Below are positions 38,851 to 46,995 of a DNA stretch of 64,000 nt, piece by piece. The DNA is from Halobacillus sp. Marseille-Q1614 (lineage in GTDB: Bacteria > Bacillota > Bacilli > Bacillales > Halobacillaceae), in the NCBI RefSeq assembly GCF_902809865.1, contig NZ_CADDWH010000001.1, positions 124,001-188,000 on the forward strand, written 5' to 3'. Position 1 is the first letter of the stretch; every line of letters begins with the position of its first letter. A program made the translations under genes and the position numbers. The notes under the pieces were generated by a model that saw nothing but the letters and a program-made list of their open reading frames with translations, searched no databases and was not told where the DNA came from.

Positions 38851-38878
38851 ATCCAAAAGCTGTTCCTGTACGTATGCT
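38851..38878 (+). promoter_or_regulatory. candidate ECF-sigma promoter, sigma gene
   Basis: ATCCAAAA (38851-38858), 11 bases, then ACGTATGCT (38870-38878). The same layout, ATCCAAAA-N11-ACGTTAGCT, occurs before the surface-protein gene at 40385. CGTA-type -10 elements are typical of ECF promoters, and the CATCC -35 resembles that of SigK regulons. It suggests that the sigma factor transcribes its own gene. Confidence 0.65.
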
Positions 38879-38952
38879 CTATAAATACGTGAAAGATTTC
38901 CTTTTTATAGATATACTAAGGAATACCAATGGCATAAAAAGGGGAATCCTGA

Positions 38953-39519
38953 ATGAGCAGATTGACGGACCTTGAACTATACGAACAAATATGCAACAAA
39001 GATAGAGAAGCACTGGAATTACTATATAATCGATATGAAAAATTATTATATTCTTTCGCTCATCGTCTATTAAAGGATCAGCAGGCCGCAGAAGAAGTGA
39101 TGCAGGATGTATTTATAAAACTGTGGAAAGGAAAGGGAGCGGGCCAGTACGTGAGTGAGCGCGGCAAATTTTCGAGCTGGCTTTTGACAATTACGAGGAA
39201 CGCTTCCATAGACTTGATGCGAAAAAAGAAAGTACAGGAAGTGGAATGGGACAGCCGGGATTCATTAAATGAAAATATGCCTGTTGTCGAAGAGGTAATC
39301 CAGGATGAAGAAGAGCGCGACCGCTTGAGAAAGGCGATAGATACACTTCCCGATCAACAGCAGCGGATAATTTGTCTGTTTTATTTTCAAGGTTTATCCC
39401 AGAGGGAGATTGCCGAAAAATGTGATATACCGCTTGGAACGGTCAAAGGGCGTGTTCGGCTCGCCTTAAAGAAGCTTCGTGAGCACCTGGAAGAGAAAGG
39501 GGGGACCACCGATGAATGA
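38953..39519 (+). CDS. ECF RNA polymerase sigma factor (SigK/RpoE-like)
   Basis: 188 residues. Region 2 (about 20-90) has LLYNRYEKLLYSFAHRLLKD and EVMQDVFIKLW; region 4 (about 125-180) has LPDQQQRIICLFYFQGLSQREIAEK. This is the full ECF layout without sigma-3. The start is ATG 38953 with AAAAGGGGAATCCTGA upstream. Its end overlaps the anti-sigma gene by eight bases, so both are coupled. Known SigK-RskA systems control surface and cell-envelope genes; the surface repeat gene downstream is the likely target here. Confidence 0.92.
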   Translation: MSRLTDLELYEQICNKDREALELLYNRYEKLLYSFAHRLLKDQQAAEEVMQDVFIKLWKGKGAGQYVSERGKFSSWLLTITRNASIDLMRKKKVQEVEWDSRDSLNENMPVVEEVIQDEEERDRLRKAIDTLPDQQQRIICLFYFQGLSQREIAEKCDIPLGTVKGRVRLALKKLREHLEEKGGTTDE

Positions 39520-40291
39520 GAAACAATGCGGGAAAGTGATTGATTATTTAAACGATCAGCTGATGGAAAAAGAGAGAAAAGAATTTGAAGAGCATTTGCG
39601 GGAGTGTCCCGACTGTCAGGAGGAACTTCAGGAACTGGAAGAGATTATGGGAGAATTCCCTTCTTATATGAAAGAAACAGTCCCCCCTTCCGGCATGAAG
39701 GAGCGAGTGCTTGATCGTGTATTTGAGGAAGAGGAAGAAAAGCCGGAGCAAGAGGAAGCTCGAGTCATAGCTCCTAAGCCTGCGCGCTGGAAGGTCTGGG
39801 CTGGAGCACTTGCAGCAGGGCTGCTGCTTTCCATCGGAGGAAATATATTCGCAGGACTGCAGCTGCAGCAGCTGTCTTCTCAAAACGATGAACTTGAAAC
39901 GACGCTGTCAGATCTCCAGGCGGCCCTTACTGAACTTGAGGATCGCGGTGGGACGGTGTCACCGCTGATGCAGGCCCAGCTTGCATCCACAGGAGAAGAA
40001 GGTCAGGGAATGGCTACTATGGTCGATCGAGAGGCAGGAGCTGAACTGCTTATTCAGGTAAATAACTTAAATCAGTTAGAAGGAGATCAAGTGTATCAAG
40101 TATGGCTGATCGAAGGAGAAAAACCTGAGCCGGCCGGAACTTTTACAACCAACCAGGAAGGTAACGGTGCAGTCACCTACCGTGTAGATGACGAGAATCT
40201 GAAATCATGGGATGCGATTGCGATTACAAAAGAACCTCATGCGAATAACCAGCTCCCTCAAGGAGAGATTGTCCTGCAGGCAGAATTGTAA
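39512..40291 (+). CDS. RskA-type anti-sigma factor
   Basis: 259 residues from ATG 39512, inside the end of the sigma gene. The N-terminal zinc-finger anti-sigma domain has HLRECPDC (zf-HC2). A linker, one membrane segment (about 92-109) and a coiled stretch follow. The extracellular RskA domain has ELLIQVNNLNQLEGDQVYQVWL and SWDAIAITKEPHANNQLP. The protein should hold the sigma factor at the membrane and release it after proteolysis on an envelope signal. A terminator follows. Confidence 0.92.
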   Translation: MNEKQCGKVIDYLNDQLMEKERKEFEEHLRECPDCQEELQELEEIMGEFPSYMKETVPPSGMKERVLDRVFEEEEEKPEQEEARVIAPKPARWKVWAGALAAGLLLSIGGNIFAGLQLQQLSSQNDELETTLSDLQAALTELEDRGGTVSPLMQAQLASTGEEGQGMATMVDREAGAELLIQVNNLNQLEGDQVYQVWLIEGEKPEPAGTFTTNQEGNGAVTYRVDDENLKSWDAIAITKEPHANNQLPQGEIVLQAEL

Positions 40292-40298
40292 GGAAATG

Positions 40299-40331
40299 AA
40301 GAGGCTGATAAAAAAATCAGCCTCTTTTTTT
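40299..40331 (+). terminator. terminator of the sigma/anti-sigma operon
   Basis: AAGAGGCTGAT (40299-40309) pairs with ATCAGCCTCTT (40316-40326), followed by T residues. Confidence 0.9.
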
Positions 40332-40384
40332 GTTGATAGAAAAGAGATTAAGCAATTTTTTGAAAATTTTTTTGTTTTTTTGTG

Positions 40385-40412
40385 ATCCAAAACAAAACTC
40401 CTCACGTTAGCT
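40385..40412 (+). promoter_or_regulatory. candidate ECF-sigma promoter, surface-protein gene
   Basis: ATCCAAAA (40385-40392), 11 bases, ACGTTAGCT (40404-40412). It matches the sigma-gene motif at 38851 in sequence and spacing and lies 35 bases before the start codon of the surface-protein gene. Confidence 0.68.
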
Positions 40413-40446
40413 TAGTGAAATTAATTTTAAGAGGAGTGGTTGGAAA

Positions 40447-41804
40447 ATGAAAAAACAAATGAACTGGAAGAAATCTTTGGTTGTAGTACCGATGTCCGCA
40501 GCTTTGATTTTACCGACAGCGACCCCGGCATTCGCAAATGATCATGGAAATCATAAGCAGGAAGTAAGTGTCTCTACACCAGCAGCCGATTTAAGGGCAG
40601 CACTTGATCAGTCCCTTTCCGAGCACGCCTACCTGGCCGTAGTTACAATGCAAAAAGGGATTGAAGGGGCGGAGGATTTTGAAGAAGCAGCCGCAGCGCT
40701 TGAAGGAAATACACAAGATTTAACGGCAGCGATCACGTCCGTTTATGGAGAAGAAGCGGGTGCTCAATTTGAGTCGATGTGGTCTGAACATATTGGATTT
40801 TTTGTTGATTACGTAACTGCAACGGCCGAAGACGATGAAGCCGGACGTGAAGAAGCCTTAAGCAATCTTGAAAATTATCGGGATGATTTCTCTGCATTCT
40901 TAGAAACAGCTACAGTGAGCGCCTTGACGCTTCTGCCTTAGCTGAAGGACTGCAAATGCACGTCGATCAGCTTGTTGGCGCGTTTGATAACTATGAAGAA
41001 GGCAATTTTGACGAAGCCTACCAGAATCTGCGTACAAGTATTGACCATATGTACGGAGTAGGGGAAAACTTGTCTGTAGCAATCACAGATCAGTTCCCAG
41101 AGAATTTTGAAAATACGAACCCTGATACACCAGCGGCAGACTTGCGTGCTGACTTAAACCACTTGCTTTCTGAGCATGCAGCACTGGCTGTTCTTGCGAT
41201 GCAAAAAGGGGGCGATGGTGCCGAAGACTTTGAAAATGCAGCAGGTGCGCTGAGCAATAATACTGAAGATCTGACAGCAGCCATCGCTTCTGTTTACGGT
41301 GAAGAAGCAGGATCTCAATTTGAAGAAATGTGGTCAGAGCATATCGGGTATTTCGTTGATTATGTGGAAGCAACAGGCGCTGGCGATGAAGCGGCAAAAG
41401 AAGAAGCCTTAAATAATCTTGATCAATATCGTACGACATTCTCAGAGTTCTTAGATACAGCGACTGAAGGCGGTCTGGAAGCTGAACAGACAGCAGAAGG
41501 TCTGCAAATGCACGTAGACCAGCTGACTGGATCATTTAACAGCTATTTAGAAGGTGACTTTGAAACTGCTTATAACCAGCTTCGTGAAGCTTATGCCCAC
41601 ATGTATGGCGTAGGTGAAGGACTATCTGGAGCGATCGTCGCTCAAAATCCGGATATGTTCGCTTCCAATATGCCATCTGAAATGCCGAAAACAGGTATGG
41701 GCGGGATGAGTGACCAAGGCGGAATGAACGCATGGGCGATTGCATTTGCAAGCATGGCAGCAGTTCTGCTGGCTGTATTTGGAATCCGCCGCAGCAAAGC
41801 ATAA
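40447..41804 (+). CDS. duplicated secreted surface protein with MPKTG anchor, frameshifted
   Basis: One gene in two frames. 40447-40941 encodes the signal peptide (about 1-30) and most of repeat 1; 40956-41804 encodes the rest. Two repeats of about 170 residues share ADLRA-L-SEHA-LAV--MQKG, GAEDFE-AA-AL, NT-DLTAAI-SVYGEEAG-QFE-MWSEHIG and AEGLQMHVDQL-G. One base is missing near 40914-40918; the codons after it still read ERLDASALAEGLQMHV. The C-terminus has MPKTG, a membrane segment and RRSKA, a variant sortase signal. Members are helical and acidic; the function is unknown. It has its own ECF-type promoter. Confidence 0.8.
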
Positions 41805-41851
41805 ACTAAATCACTGGAACACCTATATAGTTCATTTCAACGAAGAGTGAA

Positions 41852-41882
41852 GACAGGCATCTATTTTTCATAGATGCCTGTC
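41852..41882 (+). terminator. terminator of the surface-protein gene
   Basis: GACAGGCATCTAT (41852-41864) pairs exactly with ATAGATGCCTGTC (41870-41882). The U tail is weak (AGTTTG). Confidence 0.75.
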
Positions 41883-41889
41883 AGTTTGT

Positions 41890-42014
41890 AGAGAAACCTC
41901 ATGATTTCGGGCGACCGGCTTTTCTTTCGAAGGAAAGTGCAAAGGCCTCCGGGAAACGAATCGTTTTCCTTGGGCGTACGGTGAGCTTCCTGAAGGAGAA
42001 TGGGAGGTTTTTAC
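41890..42014 (+). ncRNA. structured leader RNA, candidate riboswitch
   Basis: About 120 GC-richer bases stand out from AT-rich flanks. An outer helix AAACCTC (41894-41900) pairs with GAGGTTT (42004-42010). Inside are a CTTTTC/GGAAAG hairpin (about 41919-41937), a GGAAACG/CGTTTTCC hairpin (about 41952-41969) and CTTC/GAAG near 41987-41996. The unpaired TGCAAAGGCCTCCGG segment recalls the core of cyclic-di-GMP-I riboswitches, but the GGCAAACC element is missing. It lies about 75 bases before the ferritin-cupin gene. The class is unassigned. Confidence 0.45.
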
Positions 42015-42090
42015 AATATCAGCTGCATAAGTACATTCCCCAATCATAAAGTATAGGATGAATTTATAATTTTTGAAGGGAATGAGGCAG

Positions 42091-42978
42091 ATGTTCAATT
42101 ACCCTAATATGTATCCAAATCCTTATGGAAACAACCCAATGTTTAACGGAGGCCAAGGAAACCACCAAGATCATCAGCAAGTGCTAAACGCTGTGCTCAC
42201 TAGTATCGAAGGGAAAGCGTCGGCTGTTGATTTTTACAGCCGATTAGCTGCTTTTGCGCCAAATCAAAAGCATAAGAGTGAACTTCTCCGTACGTTAGAA
42301 GAGGAAGAAGGACACTTAAAGCATTTTACGGACCTGTATGTCACACTTACCGGTAATCCGCCGATGTATGACCTGCAGCCAATCACATTTAATAGTTACA
42401 GTGAAGGATTACAGAAGGCATATGAAGCAGGCGTTCATAATTATGAAGAATATCGCGAAGGTTACGAACTTACGCAGCATTTACCTATTCGTGAAGTGTT
42501 CATGAGAGCTTGCAATGATGAGGTTGATCAAGTCGAGCGCTTAACTAAATTGTCATCAAATGAAGAACGCATTGATCTGGATGATTATGGGACACAGCCG
42601 TTTGTTGTGGATATTGAAGAAGCTTCTAAGCAAAATACTACGTTCAGAACAGCTATATGGACAGGAGATCATCTTCAGGTAACAGTAATGAGCATAGATG
42701 TTGGAGATGATATCGGTTTAGAAGTCCACCCAGACGTTGATCAATTTTTACGTATAGAAGAGGGAGAAGGATTGGTGCAGATGGGGGACAGTAAAGATCA
42801 ATTAGATTTTGAAGCTCCTGTGTATGATGACTATGCTATCATGGTTCCTGCTGGGAAATGGCATAACTTGACAAATACTGGAGATGAACCGCTGAAGCTT
42901 TACACTATTTATGCACCGCCTGAGCATCCGTTTGGTACGGTTCATGAAACAAAAGCTGATGCAATGGAAGCTGAATAA
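42091..42978 (+). CDS. ferritin-like/cupin fusion protein
   Basis: 295 residues from ATG 42091; TTG 42073 and ATG 42082 are in frame but worse placed relative to AAGGGAATGAGG. After an Asn/Pro-rich start (NYPNMYPNPYG), a ferritin-like four-helix domain covers about 30-165 with LEEEEGHLKHF and RACNDEVDQVERL as metal-ligand-like Glu/His. A cupin domain follows (about 180-285) with HPDVDQFLRIEEGEG and VPAGKWHNLTN, which carry the metal His/Glu. The pairing suggests a metal-dependent oxidoreductase or a Mn/Fe stress protein. The function is unknown. Confidence 0.82.
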   Translation: MFNYPNMYPNPYGNNPMFNGGQGNHQDHQQVLNAVLTSIEGKASAVDFYSRLAAFAPNQKHKSELLRTLEEEEGHLKHFTDLYVTLTGNPPMYDLQPITFNSYSEGLQKAYEAGVHNYEEYREGYELTQHLPIREVFMRACNDEVDQVERLTKLSSNEERIDLDDYGTQPFVVDIEEASKQNTTFRTAIWTGDHLQVTVMSIDVGDDIGLEVHPDVDQFLRIEEGEGLVQMGDSKDQLDFEAPVYDDYAIMVPAGKWHNLTNTGDEPLKLYTIYAPPEHPFGTVHETKADAMEAE

Positions 42979-42988
42979 TTCATTCAAA

Positions 42989-43015
42989 AGGTTATCTTTA
43001 AAGATAACCTCTTTT
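42989..43015 (+). terminator. terminator of the ferritin-cupin gene
   Basis: GGTTATCTTT pairs with AAAGATAACC (about 42990-43009), followed by TCTTTT. Confidence 0.85.
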
Positions 43016-43100
43016 ATGTGCAATTTTTTATTGAGGAAAGAATCGAAACCATAGTGTATGGTCATTTGCCAAAATAAAAGCTATTATTATCACAGAGCAG

Positions 43101-43123
43101 AAAAAATCCAGGCATGAGCCTGG
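43101..43123 (-). terminator. terminator of the small membrane-protein gene
   Basis: On the minus strand CCAGGC-TCAT-GCCTGG (43123-43108) followed by ATTTTTT. Confidence 0.85.
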
Positions 43124-43129
43124 CAGAGT

Positions 43130-43240
43130 TTATAGAACAAGTTGTATAATTCCAGCGATTAATAGAGCGACAGACCCGACTACTAGAGCGATTCTGGCGG
43201 GGAGGTTAGCTTTATGAAAGATTCTAAAGAACATCAGCAT
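43130..43240 (-). CDS. 36-residue single-span membrane protein
   Basis: ATG at 43240 (MLMFFRIFHKANLPARIAL, then VVGSVALLIAGIIQLVL). GTGAGGTGA lies just upstream; a second ATG at 43234 has better spacing. It has an amphipathic N-terminal half and one membrane helix. A good terminator follows within 10 bases, which supports a real mini-gene. The function is unknown; such peptides are common in Bacillaceae membranes. Confidence 0.6.
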   Translation of the reverse strand: MLMFFRIFHKANLPARIALVVGSVALLIAGIIQLVL

Positions 43241-43320
43241 TCACCTCACTAAAATGGTTTTGCTTTCATTATGATATACGTATTAAGGGGATAAAAAGAT
43301 TCAAAAAAGGAGTAATTTTA

Positions 43321-43347
43321 ATGAATACCACGGGCAATGCACAATGA
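43321..43347 (+). CDS. 8-codon leader peptide coupled to the metallophosphoesterase gene
   Basis: The only good ribosome site here (AAAAAAGGAG, about 43302-43312) serves ATG 43321, which encodes MNTTGNAQ and stops at TGA 43345-43347. This stop overlaps the metallophosphoesterase start as ATGA. That start has no ribosome site of its own, so translation is probably coupled. Confidence 0.5.
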   Translation: MNTTGNAQ

Positions 43348-44162
43348 AAAAGCGGCTTGTTTTCTTTACTTTTATACCAATAATTTTTGCTTCAATAAAG
43401 GCCATTTTTGATACGAATGTTTTTAAAGTGAACAGCGTCCACTTTCTCAGTAATAAACTGCCGAAAGGGTCTAAAATCACCATTTTGCAGATAAGTGACC
43501 TGCACAATAAAGAGTTTGGAGAGAACAACCAAAAGCTGTTATACACGGCAGAGAAATTAAATCCGGACATCATCGTAATGACTGGTGATCTTATCAGTAG
43601 AGGGACAAAGCAGTTTGAACGGGTATTTTCTTTCGTTGAGAAACTAACCTCAGTCCATGAATCTGTTTATTTTGTTTCTGGGAATCATGAGTGGGATAAT
43701 CCCCGTATCCAAGAATTTTTCGATGGCCTCAAGGTGCGAAAAGTTACCATTTTAGATAATCAGCATACGATAGTAACTAAAAATGAGGTCAAGCTTCATT
43801 TAATAGGGGTTGGTGACTGCTCTACAGATCATGAAAATACGGATAAAGCTTTTGACGGGATAGACCAGGAACGTTATACGATCCTGCTGTCCCATTCACC
43901 GAGCATTACGAAAAAGTACAGCGGTTTACCGGCTGATTTGGTCTTAAGCGGACATACACACGGCGGACAAGTAAGGATTCCTTTAATTGGGGCGGTGGTG
44001 GCTCCCGAACAGAAACTTTTTCCAAATCTCGATAAAGGAACATTCAAAACCGGTCAAGATCAGATGCTTTACATTGACAGCGGCTTAGGTACGAGTAAAG
44101 CTCCGATCCGTTTCTTAAATCAAAGCCAAATCAGTTTTATCCAGATCACCAGCGATTCCTAG
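43344..44162 (+). CDS. membrane-anchored metallophosphoesterase (YkuE-like)
   Basis: 272 residues. A hydrophobic N-terminus (about 3-20) anchors or exports the protein. Metal-site motifs are all present: ISDLHN, TGDLISRG, SGNHEW, LSHSP and SGHTHGGQ. This is the calcineurin-like fold of the YkuE/YaeI group, whose members hydrolyse phosphodiesters or lipid phosphates such as UDP-diacylglucosamine at the membrane. Translation depends on an 8-codon leader frame that overlaps the start. The exact substrate is unknown. Confidence 0.9.
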   Translation: MKKRLVFFTFIPIIFASIKAIFDTNVFKVNSVHFLSNKLPKGSKITILQISDLHNKEFGENNQKLLYTAEKLNPDIIVMTGDLISRGTKQFERVFSFVEKLTSVHESVYFVSGNHEWDNPRIQEFFDGLKVRKVTILDNQHTIVTKNEVKLHLIGVGDCSTDHENTDKAFDGIDQERYTILLSHSPSITKKYSGLPADLVLSGHTHGGQVRIPLIGAVVAPEQKLFPNLDKGTFKTGQDQMLYIDSGLGTSKAPIRFLNQSQISFIQITSDS

Positions 44163-44168
44163 ATCTTC

Positions 44169-44867
44169 CTAACCTACGACCAGTAAAATCGAAATCCCGT
44201 TGACTAATCCATGGACTATTACTCCCGGCCAGATAGAGTTCGTACGTTCGTAGGCCCATGCGAACACAACCCCGTCCATGAAGTTAATAGGCATTGTATT
44301 TGTCGTCGGATAATGAGCAGCTGTAAATATTAAAGAGCTTATTAAAATGCCCCACGTCATGCCGACGCGTGTGCGAAGCCAGCGGTAGAGAAAGCCGCGG
44401 TAAAAAATCTCTTCGTAAATCGGGGAAATAACCGCTGCACTGATTAGCCCAATTAACAATGTCATTAGGCTTAAGTTCTGCTGAAGGCTTTCGGTTTTGC
44501 TGTTTTCCGAGGTGTGCCCAAAATAGCTGATGAATGTTAAAACCGCAAAGCCGCCAATCATTAGCAGCAATGTCCAAAGAAGGATGCGTCTCCAGTCCTT
44601 AGCTGGAAAAGCACGGACTCCGACTTCATTCCACTTTAGCTGCTTCGGCCTTAAGGCTATAAAATACACACCGGTAATCAGGACCATCGCGATAACAATG
44701 CCAGTTAAAGTTCCAGAGTACAAGGAGTTGTCGAACCACTGCTCTAATAGTTCCTGTATTCCGTATTTTACTACAATCATGACGAATAAAAATTCTAATA
44801 AAAGCAGGCTTATAAAGGTTTTCCATGTCCATGGATCGGTTTGTTTCCAAAGCGGCTTGTTCTCCAT
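44169..44867 (-). CDS. CPBP-family intramembrane metalloprotease
   Basis: 232 residues with about six membrane segments. The catalytic EExxxR motif is YEEIFYRGFLYRWL; a second motif His is in FTAAHYP and the third in IVHGLVNG. The family (Rce1/CAAX-type, Abi) cleaves membrane peptides; bacterial members take part in bacteriocin self-immunity, signalling or stress. The start is ATG 44867 with AAAGGAGATCGAG upstream. It converges with the metallophosphoesterase gene; only six bases separate the stops. Confidence 0.9.
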   Translation of the reverse strand: MENKPLWKQTDPWTWKTFISLLLLEFLFVMIVVKYGIQELLEQWFDNSLYSGTLTGIVIAMVLITGVYFIALRPKQLKWNEVGVRAFPAKDWRRILLWTLLLMIGGFAVLTFISYFGHTSENSKTESLQQNLSLMTLLIGLISAAVISPIYEEIFYRGFLYRWLRTRVGMTWGILISSLIFTAAHYPTTNTMPINFMDGVVFAWAYERTNSIWPGVIVHGLVNGISILLVVG

Positions 44868-44995
44868 ACTCGATCTCCTTTAATTCAAAGAAATACTTTT
44901 ACTATATTAAGTAACGCAGCGTCACCTGCCGGCTTTTTTGTAAAGTTATATCTCTGGTTATATCGGGTAATTAACAGTAAAAAGAATTTTAAAAG

Positions 44996-45024
44996 AAAAT
45001 CATAGGAGACCTATGATTTTTTGC
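44996..45024 (+). terminator. terminator-like hairpin in the selO leader
   Basis: AAAATCATAGG (44996-45006) pairs exactly with CCTATGATTTT (45010-45020), followed by TTGCTTTTT. It lies 57 bases before selO and after no plus-strand gene, so it may be an attenuator, or a terminator for a promoter further upstream. Confidence 0.5.
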
Positions 45025-45080
45025 TTTTTGCAGAGACTATGATTAGATGGACATATGACAAATGAAACGAAGGAGATATA

Positions 45081-46547
45081 ATGATACAATCTAACGAAGC
45101 AGGATGGAATTTTAATAACAGTTATGCACGTCTGCCTGATCCATTTTTTGAAAAGGTCGAACCGGACCCTGTAATTGAACCGGAGCTCGTCTTATTTAAT
45201 AAGTCTTTAGCCGAATCATTAGGGTTAGATTCAAAGAAGCTGGAAAGCCGGGAAGGCGCAGATGTTTTTGCTGGTAACGAAATTCCTGAAGGGGCTTTTC
45301 CAATTGCCCAGGCTTATGCAGGACATCAGTTCGGGAATTTTACAATGCTGGGCGACGGCCGGGCTGTGCTGCTGGGTGAGCAGATGACGCCTTCAGGTGA
45401 ACGGTTTGATATTCAGCTTAAAGGCTCAGGACGTACCCCGTTCTCACGCGGGGGTGATGGCCGGGCAACACTTGGACCAATGCTGCGCGAATATATTATT
45501 AGTGAATCCATCCATGCGCTTGGCATTCCAACGAATCGCAGCCTTGCTGTCGTGACAACCGGCGAGTCTGTGCTCCGTGAAAACGAACTCCCTGGAGCCG
45601 TCTTAACTCGTGTTGCACCAAGTCACCTTAGGATTGGGACGTTTGAGTATGCGGCTCAATGGGGAGGCGAAGAGGCAATTAAAACTCTGGCTGATTATGC
45701 GATCAAACGTCACTACCCAGAACTTCAAGAAAAAGAAGATCGTTATGTGAAGTTATTTGAAGAAGTGATCGATCGACAGGCTGCATTAATTGCCAAATGG
45801 CAGCTCGTCGGCTTCATCCATGGTGTGATGAATACGGATAATATGACGATCAGCGGCGAAACCATCGATTATGGGCCATGTGCTTTTATGAACGAATATA
45901 ACCCGGCAACTGTATTCAGCTCGATTGATGTCCAAGGTCGCTACGCTTATCAAAACCAGCCGCCGATTGGTCAGTGGAATCTCGCGCGGTTTGGAGAAAC
46001 GCTGCTGCCGCTGTTTCATGAAAATCAGGAGCAAGCGGTGGAACTCGCTCAGAACGCTCACTCAAAATATGAAGAGCTGTACCGGAGCCACTGGCTTGAA
46101 GGCATGAGGAAAAAGCTCGGTTTCCAAAATGAAGCCGCTCAGGATGAACCATTAATCGATGATCTTTTAAGCATAATGAAAAAGCATGAAGCTGATTTTA
46201 CCAACACCTTCCGTGCGTTATCGATGGATAAGCCTGAAGATACGCCAATGAATGATACACCTGAATTCAAGAATTGGTATAATCAGTGGCAGGCACGCCT
46301 CGACAGGCAGGAAGCATTGAAAACCTCTTCCTATGAACGAATGAAGCAATCAAACCCTGCCGTAATTCCAAGAAATCATCTTGTTGAAGGTGCTCTTGAG
46401 GCAGCCGTGAAGGATAGAGATTACAGCGTGATGGAGCGGCTGCTTGAAGTTCTGGCAGAACCGTATGCGTATTCTTCTAAGCATGAGGAATACACGAAGC
46501 TGCCGCCAGCCTGCGATCGTCCCTACCGAACTTTTTGTGGAACGTGA
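45081..46547 (+). CDS. selO: SelO (YdiU) protein adenylyltransferase
   Basis: 488 residues. Family blocks: [21 protein letters not shown] (split as QFG-GDGRA), [55 protein letters not shown], and the C-terminal end YRTFCGT. SelO is a pseudokinase-fold enzyme that transfers AMP to Ser/Thr/Tyr of proteins and is tied to redox stress in E. coli and mitochondria. It ends in Cys-Gly-Thr rather than selenocysteine. The start has AAGGAGATATA before ATG. A leader hairpin and a terminator frame the gene. Confidence 0.95.
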   Translation: MIQSNEAGWNFNNSYARLPDPFFEKVEPDPVIEPELVLFNKSLAESLGLDSKKLESREGADVFAGNEIPEGAFPIAQAYAGHQFGNFTMLGDGRAVLLGEQMTPSGERFDIQLKGSGRTPFSRGGDGRATLGPMLREYIISESIHALGIPTNRSLAVVTTGESVLRENELPGAVLTRVAPSHLRIGTFEYAAQWGGEEAIKTLADYAIKRHYPELQEKEDRYVKLFEEVIDRQAALIAKWQLVGFIHGVMNTDNMTISGETIDYGPCAFMNEYNPATVFSSIDVQGRYAYQNQPPIGQWNLARFGETLLPLFHENQEQAVELAQNAHSKYEELYRSHWLEGMRKKLGFQNEAAQDEPLIDDLLSIMKKHEADFTNTFRALSMDKPEDTPMNDTPEFKNWYNQWQARLDRQEALKTSSYERMKQSNPAVIPRNHLVEGALEAAVKDRDYSVMERLLEVLAEPYAYSSKHEEYTKLPPACDRPYRTFCGT

Positions 46548-46561
46548 TGAAGTGAAAAAGA

Positions 46562-46598
46562 AACGCCATTTGGTGGATGCCAAAGGCGTTATTTTTTT
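46562..46598 (+). terminator. terminator of selO
   Basis: AACGCCATTTGG (46562-46573) pairs with CCAAAGGCGTT (46580-46590), followed by seven T residues. Confidence 0.88.
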
Positions 46599-46605
46599 GT
46601 GGTTA

Positions 46606-46995
46606 TTAGGGCTCTCTCACTGCCGTTCCTGAATAACGATCGTGGGGAAGGACGGATCCATCTTCGCCTTCAAACGACTTTCGGTTTTTTAGGTAATCAA
46701 AAGTGCTCACAGTATCCCGATATGCCATTCGCTTTATGATTTGGCTTGAACTCAGCTCTGAACCTTCTTCATTTTCAAGAGCCAGTCCCATTGTTTTGTA
46801 GCCAATCGTCTGACCGCATTGACGCATTTGGGCGTATTCAAGACTCCACATAACAGCAGTTGGCGTCACCAAAGCATGAAACGCTTCATTCTTGATTTTC
46901 TTACGCAGCAGGAATTCAACACCAGCCGTTACTGCCGTAGAAATGGCAAAATCAATCATCAGCGCTTTGGTTCGTTTTTTTGTAATGGATTTCAT
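46606..46995 (-). CDS. RDD-family membrane protein
   Basis: 129 residues from the ATG at 46995, which follows GGAGGGAATTTTG; a TTG one codon earlier is less likely. The RDD pattern is visible: KKRTKALMIDFAI (Arg and Asp), a second hydrophobic stretch, and the GQTIGYKTMGLAL loop. The family has unknown transport-like roles and is linked in salt-tolerant bacteria to Na+/H+ exchange. The C-terminal tail is hydrophilic. Confidence 0.7.
   Translation of the reverse strand: MKSITKKRTKALMIDFAISTAVTAGVEFLLRKKIKNEAFHALVTPTAVMWSLEYAQMRQCGQTIGYKTMGLALENEEGSELSSSQIIKRMAYRDTVSTFDYLKNRKSFEGEDGSVLPHDRYSGTAVREP

Noticed and set aside
41083-41802. Long open frames on the minus strand opposite the surface-protein repeats
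   Set aside because: They follow the codon pattern of the real plus-strand gene, have Leu/Gln/His-rich low-complexity products and no ribosome sites. They are shadows of the duplicated sequence.
41890-42014. Assignment of the leader as a c-di-GMP-I riboswitch
   Set aside because: Only the GCAAAG-CC-CCGG part resembles that class. The GGCAAACC element and the usual tetraloop-receptor pairing are not visible, so the class is left open.
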